In this document: one piece after another, positions 60,435 through 64,000 of the stretch
Layout of the letters: each line of letters opens with the position of its first letter
How positions within the stretch are numbered: position 1 is the first letter of the stretch
NCBI RefSeq assembly: GCF_000455605.1
Contig: NC_017025.1
Location: 1,550,001-1,614,000 of the forward strand
From: Flavobacterium indicum GPTSA100-9 = DSM 17447
GTDB lineage: Bacteria; Bacteroidota; Bacteroidia; Flavobacteriales; Flavobacteriaceae
DNA length: 64,000 nucleotides
Direction of reading: 5' to 3'
Position numbers and translations under genes: made by a program
Notes under the pieces: generated by a model
The model's database searches: none
The model's input: the letters and a program-made list of their open reading frames with translations, nothing else
What the model was told of the DNA's origin: nothing

Positions 60435-60845
60435 ATGTTACAAAGAATACAAACAGTTTATCTAGCTTTAGCTTTTATTGTATCGGGCATCTTACCGATA
60501 TTTATTAGCTTATGGACAACTACTGCTAAAGTAGATGTTATGGCTATGCATAATTTAGCTTATATTTCTTTATTTGGAATAAGCGCTTTACTAACATTAG
60601 TAAGTATTTTTAGTTATAGAAACCGACAAAACCAATTTGTTATAAACAGATTGAATATGATATTAAACTTTATTTTAATAGGATTGTTGGTATATCATTC
60701 ACTAACTTTATCCGGAGAAGCGCAAGTTTCAGAGAAGGGTATTGGGATGCTTCTTCCCATTTTTTCTATCGTTTTTCTTGTTTTAGCAAATAAAGCAATT
60801 AAAAAGGACGAAGATCTCGTAAAATCTGTGGATCGTATTCGATAA
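60435..60845 (+). CDS. DUF4293 membrane protein
   Basis: The 136-residue protein has four hydrophobic segments (about residues 6-26, 40-60, 73-90, 106-122) and starts MLQRIQTVYLALAFIVSGILPIF, the usual opening of DUF4293 proteins of Bacteroidota. It ends in a charged tail (KAIKKDEDLVKSVDRIR). Function unknown. It is divergent from rho, an arrangement I recall as common in flavobacteria. Confidence 0.85.
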   Translation: MLQRIQTVYLALAFIVSGILPIFISLWTTTAKVDVMAMHNLAYISLFGISALLTLVSIFSYRNRQNQFVINRLNMILNFILIGLLVYHSLTLSGEAQVSEKGIGMLLPIFSIVFLVLANKAIKKDEDLVKSVDRIR

Positions 60846-60875
60846 ACCTATCATCTTAGTTTATTAGTGCGTTAT

Positions 60876-60902
60876 AAAATCCGAACCTAGTGTTCGGATT
60901 TT
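60876..60902. terminator. Terminator between DUF4293 and metallophosphoesterase genes
   Basis: AAAATCCGAAC pairs with GTTCGGATTTT around a five-base loop (CTAGT), between the two convergent genes. T-rich flanks are present on both strands. Confidence 0.8.
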
Positions 60903-60933
60903 GTGTTTTATACCAATGTCATTTAACACACTT

Positions 60934-61431
60934 CTAGCCTTTTTTGCCTATTTCTATAATTTCTAAATTTTGAATTTTATCACCATCAATTTCAAAACGC
61001 AACATGGTTCGTACCTGATGAAATCCATGAATACCTGCAGCACCTGGATTCATATGTAACAGATTTAGTTTTTTATCAAATTGTACTTTTAATATATGTG
61101 AATGTCCGCAAATAAATAATTTAGGTGGATTTTTTTTTATTTCTTCTCTAATTGCAATATTGTATTTATCTGGGTATCCCCCAATATGGGTAATCCAAAC
61201 ATCGACACCTTCACACATAAAACGATTGTGTAAAGGAAATTCTAAACGAGCTTCATGATTGTCAATATTACCAAAAACCGCACGTAATGGTTTTATTTTT
61301 TTGATAGTATCTGTAACCCGTAAGTCCCCAATATCTCCAGCATGCCAGACTTCGTCTGCCAAGTTTACATATTTTAAAATGGCAGCATCAATGTAACTGT
61401 GCGTATCGGATAATAGAAGGATTTTTTTCAT
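60934..61431 (-). CDS. YfcE-type metallophosphoesterase
   Basis: The 165-residue protein has the calcineurin-like metal-binding motifs: LSDTHSYID (about residues 7-15), WHAGDIGD (about 29-36), FGNIDNHE (about 53-60), CGHSHILKV (about 108-116). This matches the YfcE/MJ0936 group, which cleaves phosphodiesters and other phosphate esters in vitro; the natural substrate is unknown. It shares its upstream region with truA on the other strand; the starts overlap by 2 nt in the longest reading, but truA actually begins at 61520. Confidence 0.92.
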   Translation of the reverse strand: MKKILLLSDTHSYIDAAILKYVNLADEVWHAGDIGDLRVTDTIKKIKPLRAVFGNIDNHEARLEFPLHNRFMCEGVDVWITHIGGYPDKYNIAIREEIKKNPPKLFICGHSHILKVQFDKKLNLLHMNPGAAGIHGFHQVRTMLRFEIDGDKIQNLEIIEIGKKG

Positions 61432-61466
61432 GCCTCAAATTTATGTTTTTATTAATAAATTAAGAA

Positions 61467-61496
61467 TTGAAATTGCCATTCATTTTTGTAAATTTG
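61467..61496 (+). promoter_or_regulatory. Promoter of truA
   Basis: TTG (61467-61469), a 19-nt spacer and TAAATTTG (61489-61496) form a full Bacteroidota promoter 24 nt before the TTG start at 61520. Its position inside the longest open frame argues for that shorter start. Confidence 0.8.
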
Positions 61497-61519
61497 CCTT
61501 TCTGAATAAATTACACACT

Positions 61520-62257
61520 TTGAGGTATTTCATTGAATTTGCTTATAACGGAAAAAATTACTTTGGATTCCAGGTACAGCCTGATGTTATTTCTGTACAA
61601 GAGACATTAGACAAAGCCTTATCCCTTTTATTAAGACAAAAAATTGAAATTGTTGGTGCAGGAAGAACCGATAGTGGTGTACATGCTAAACAAATGTTTG
61701 CTCATTTTGATGCAATAGAAATTGAAGATATTCCAAAATTAATTCAACGTTTAAATTCTTTCTTACCAATAGATATCGTTGTTTTCAATATTCATATTGT
61801 TCATGAAGATGCTCATGCGCGTTTCGATGCCATATCGCGTAAATATGAATATTACATTCATACCTTTAAAGATGTTTTTATTAATGAAGGGAGTTGGTAT
61901 GTTCATCACAAACTAGATGTAGACAAAATGAATGAAGCAGCTAAAATACTATTAGAATACACTGATTTTGAATGCTTTTCAAAAGTACATACCGATGTAA
62001 AAACATTTAACTGTGCACTATCTGAGGCTTTTTGGAAACAAAACGAAAATCAAATTATATTTACAATTAGTGCCGATCGTTTCCTTAGAAATATGGTTAG
62101 AGCAATAGTGGGAACTTTAATCAACGTAGGTCTAAACAAGTTGTCTATAAATGATTTTAGAAAAATAATAGAAAGTAAAAACCGTAGTAAAGCTGGATTT
62201 TCTGTTCCTGCTCATGGTTTGTATTTAGTAGAAGTAAAATATCCATACATCAAATAA
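61520..62257 (+). CDS. truA: tRNA pseudouridine synthase A
   Basis: TruA makes pseudouridine at positions 38-40 of the tRNA anticodon arm. The start is the TTG at 61520, giving MRYFIEFAYNGKNYFGFQVQPD, the proper family N-terminus; the 90 bp upstream carry the promoter. Motifs are VGAGRTDSGVHAKQMFAHFD (catalytic Asp in RTDSGVHA, about residue 52), DAHARFDAISRKYEYYI, and DRFLRNMVRAIVGTLINVG near the C-terminus. The 245-residue length matches. The ABC exporter gene begins 37 nt later. Confidence 0.96.
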   Translation: MRYFIEFAYNGKNYFGFQVQPDVISVQETLDKALSLLLRQKIEIVGAGRTDSGVHAKQMFAHFDAIEIEDIPKLIQRLNSFLPIDIVVFNIHIVHEDAHARFDAISRKYEYYIHTFKDVFINEGSWYVHHKLDVDKMNEAAKILLEYTDFECFSKVHTDVKTFNCALSEAFWKQNENQIIFTISADRFLRNMVRAIVGTLINVGLNKLSINDFRKIIESKNRSKAGFSVPAHGLYLVEVKYPYIK

Positions 62258-62293
62258 TCTTGTAAATAATTAAAATACAAAGCAATTAATAAA

Positions 62294-64000
62294 TTGAAAA
62301 AGAAGTCTTCATTTAATAAAGTATTGCACTATGCAAATCCTTACAAAGGAAAGTTGTTTTTTGTAGGCTTTTGGGCGTTGTTTTTAGCAATAGTCGCAGC
62401 AATACGACCGCTTTTGTTAAATTTAACTGTTGACAATTATTTAATTGGTTCTAAAAAAGAAGCTAATGTTATTCAAGATTCTTTTACTAATTTCATGCAT
62501 TACTTTTTTGAAGGAAATGATAAAACTACTAATTTACAACTATTAGTAATCATTATGTTTGGTGTTTTACTTCTGGAAGTGATTGCACAATTTTACTTTG
62601 TATATTTAGCCAGTTGGTTAGGACAGGATATTGTGAAGGATATTCGAGAAAAGTTGTTCCATCATTTGTCAAATTTCAAAATGAAATACTTCGATAATGA
62701 ACCTGTAGGGAAATTAATTACTCGTTGTGTTTCTGATATGGAAAATATTGCAAGCATATTCAGTCAGGGATTATTCATGATTGTGAGTGATGTATTGAAA
62801 ATGCTAATTGTATTAATTTTCATGTTCATTATAAATTGGAAAATTACAGCTATAGTACTCATTATCATGCCTGTTATTTTATTAGCTACCAATATTTTCA
62901 ATCGTAAAATGAAAGTAGCTTTTAACGAAGTTAGAAATGAAGTGGCAAATTTAAATACATTCATTCAAGAACGATTAACGGGTATGAAAATCGTACAACT
63001 ATTTAACCGTGAAGCTATTGAGTACGAAAAATTTAAAGAAATTAATGAGAAACATAACAAAGCTTGGTTAAAAAATATTTTATACAACAGCATCTTCTTC
63101 CCTATTGCCGATATCATTTCGAGTATTACACTCGGATTAGTAGTTTATTTTGGTGCTCTTTTCATTTTAAATGGTGATACTACAACCAGTGTTGGACAAC
63201 TGATTTCGTTCAATATGTACATCTCCATGTTGTACAATCCATTACGTCAAATTGCAGATAAATTCAATGTGATGCAAATGGGAATTGTTGCCGCTGATCG
63301 TGTTTTTGAAGTAATGGAAACCAATGTTCAAATTCAGGATTTCGGAACCATTGAAGCCAATCATTTAAAAGGTGAAATTGAATTAAAAGATGTTCATTTT
63401 AGTTACTTGCCAGGTGAAGAAATAATAAAAGGAATAAATTTACATGTACAACAAGGCCAAACTATTGCTATTGTTGGTGCTACTGGGGCTGGAAAATCAA
63501 CCATAATTAATTTAATTAATCGGTTTTATGAAATCGATTCGGGAGAGATTCGCATTGACGGTACAAATGTTAAAGATTACACTTTAGAAAGTTTACGTAA
63601 AGAAATTGCTGTGGTGTTACAAGATGTATTTTTATTTTCTGATTCTATTTATAATAATATTACACTTTTTGATGATACGATAGAAAAGAATGAAGTAATT
63701 GAAGCGGCAAAAAAGATTGGAATTCACGATTTTATTATGAGCTTACCAAATGGATATGATTATGATGTAAAAGAACGTGGTGTAATGCTGTCTTCAGGAC
63801 AACGCCAATTAATTGCATTTCTTCGTGCTTATATTTCAAAACCAAGTATTTTAGTTTTAGATGAGGCCACTTCTTCTATAGATACCCATTCTGAAGAATT
63901 AATTCAAAAAGCAACACAAACATTAACCGAAAACCGAACTTCTATCATCATTGCTCATCGCTTAGCAACCATTATCAAGGCAGATAAAATTATTGTGATG
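62294..64000 (+). CDS. ABC exporter (fused transmembrane and ATPase domains, MsbA-like), truncated by window end
   Basis: About 569 codons are visible; the 3' end is outside the window. The frame begins at the TTG at 62294 (MKKKSSFNKVLHYANPYKGK); no in-frame ATG precedes it and a stop codon lies nearby. Residues about 20-310 hold six membrane helices (half-transporter); the long loop HHLSNFKMKYFDNEPVGKLITRCVSDMENI is typical. The ATPase domain shows Walker A GATGAGKST (about 394-402), LSSGQ signature (about 498), Walker B SILVLDEA (about 518-525) and AHRLATI. Its substrate could be a lipid or a drug; flavobacterial copies are often called lipid A exporters, unproven. Confidence 0.93.
   Translation, partial: MKKKSSFNKVLHYANPYKGKLFFVGFWALFLAIVAAIRPLLLNLTVDNYLIGSKKEANVIQDSFTNFMHYFFEGNDKTTNLQLLVIIMFGVLLLEVIAQFYFVYLASWLGQDIVKDIREKLFHHLSNFKMKYFDNEPVGKLITRCVSDMENIASIFSQGLFMIVSDVLKMLIVLIFMFIINWKITAIVLIIMPVILLATNIFNRKMKVAFNEVRNEVANLNTFIQERLTGMKIVQLFNREAIEYEKFKEINEKHNKAWLKNILYNSIFFPIADIISSITLGLVVYFGALFILNGDTTTSVGQLISFNMYISMLYNPLRQIADKFNVMQMGIVAADRVFEVMETNVQIQDFGTIEANHLKGEIELKDVHFSYLPGEEIIKGINLHVQQGQTIAIVGATGAGKSTIINLINRFYEIDSGEIRIDGTNVKDYTLESLRKEIAVVLQDVFLFSDSIYNNITLFDDTIEKNEVIEAAKKIGIHDFIMSLPNGYDYDVKERGVMLSSGQRQLIAFLRAYISKPSILVLDEATSSIDTHSEELIQKATQTLTENRTSIIIAHRLATIIKADKIIVM

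Overview
The window comes from the chromosome of a low-GC member of the Bacteroidota, almost certainly a Flavobacterium-like member of the Flavobacteriaceae. The grounds are: PorX (type IX secretion regulator), a type IX sorting domain on a secreted nuclease, a Rho factor with a long disordered insertion, BshA of bacillithiol synthesis, Bacteroidota-typical proteins (DUF2911, DUF4293, DUF2520, a GH3-beta-lactamase fusion), and promoters of the Bacteroidota type TTTG - about 19 nt - TAnnTTTG. I see no phage, insertion sequence, rRNA, CRISPR array or integron. It reads as core housekeeping sequence, densely coded on both strands, with no gene-free stretch above about 300 bases.

Layout. 0-2.5 kb (minus): lipid A genes lpxC (cut by the window edge) and lpxD, and an HD phosphohydrolase. 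2.6-6.5 kb (plus): porX, tsaE, alanine dehydrogenase, a small membrane protein, tRNA-Val. 6.5-22 kb (mostly minus): chorismate synthase, small envelope proteins, bshA, the GH3-beta-lactamase fusion, serB, an Fe-S electron-transfer pair, an MCE lipid-transport protein and two tandem cell-wall amidases. 22-25 kb (plus): LptD/OstA-like outer-membrane protein and RidA. 25-32.6 kb (minus): CAP-domain lipoprotein, pdxH, rnz, an untracked 57-residue membrane protein, a STAS-like protein, pyrB, pyrR, a hexanucleotide repeat tract, maf, ubiA-family, kdsC-like and a DUF2520 gene. 32.7-38.1 kb: yaaA, then a TetR-controlled tripartite drug-efflux operon. 38.2-44.9 kb (minus): complete trpEGDCFBA operon preceded by a leader-peptide attenuator. 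45-51.6 kb: Smr protein, cysteine desulfurase, DUF2911 protein, an SRPBCC protein with two photolyase-family proteins, a HAD hydrolase. 51.7-56.9 kb: ECF sigma factor with a membrane partner and an LTxxQ periplasmic protein, a BNR-like lipoprotein, a repeat-rich secreted protein, rsmB-like methyltransferase. 57-64 kb: type IX-secreted endonuclease, rho, DUF4293 protein, phosphoesterase, truA and an ABC exporter cut by the window end.

The strongest regulatory finding is upstream of trpE. A perfect promoter is followed by an 18-codon reading frame (MISILNNTWWWSNLRRWS) with four Trp codons, three of them consecutive, and then an intrinsic terminator with nine U residues. The sequence over the last two codons (GUCGUGA) is exactly complementary to UCACGAC in the loop and 3' arm of that terminator. 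This predicts that a ribosome stalled on the Trp triplet frees the anti-terminator, and a ribosome reaching the stop codon hides it. Other items worth a second look are a TetR autoregulatory operator sitting on its own promoter, a degenerate AAWWWC repeat upstream of pyrR, purine-poor CA leaders on pyrR and pyrB, a photolyase paralogue that appears to lack the flavin-proximal tryptophan, and an ECF sigma operon whose membrane partner carries a duplicated GFxxPxNYF motif.

Several starts were corrected from the longest open frame using promoters, signal peptides or family N-termini. Non-ATG starts are used or likely for the HD protein (GTG), the LptD-like protein, the sigma factor, truA and the ABC exporter (TTG).
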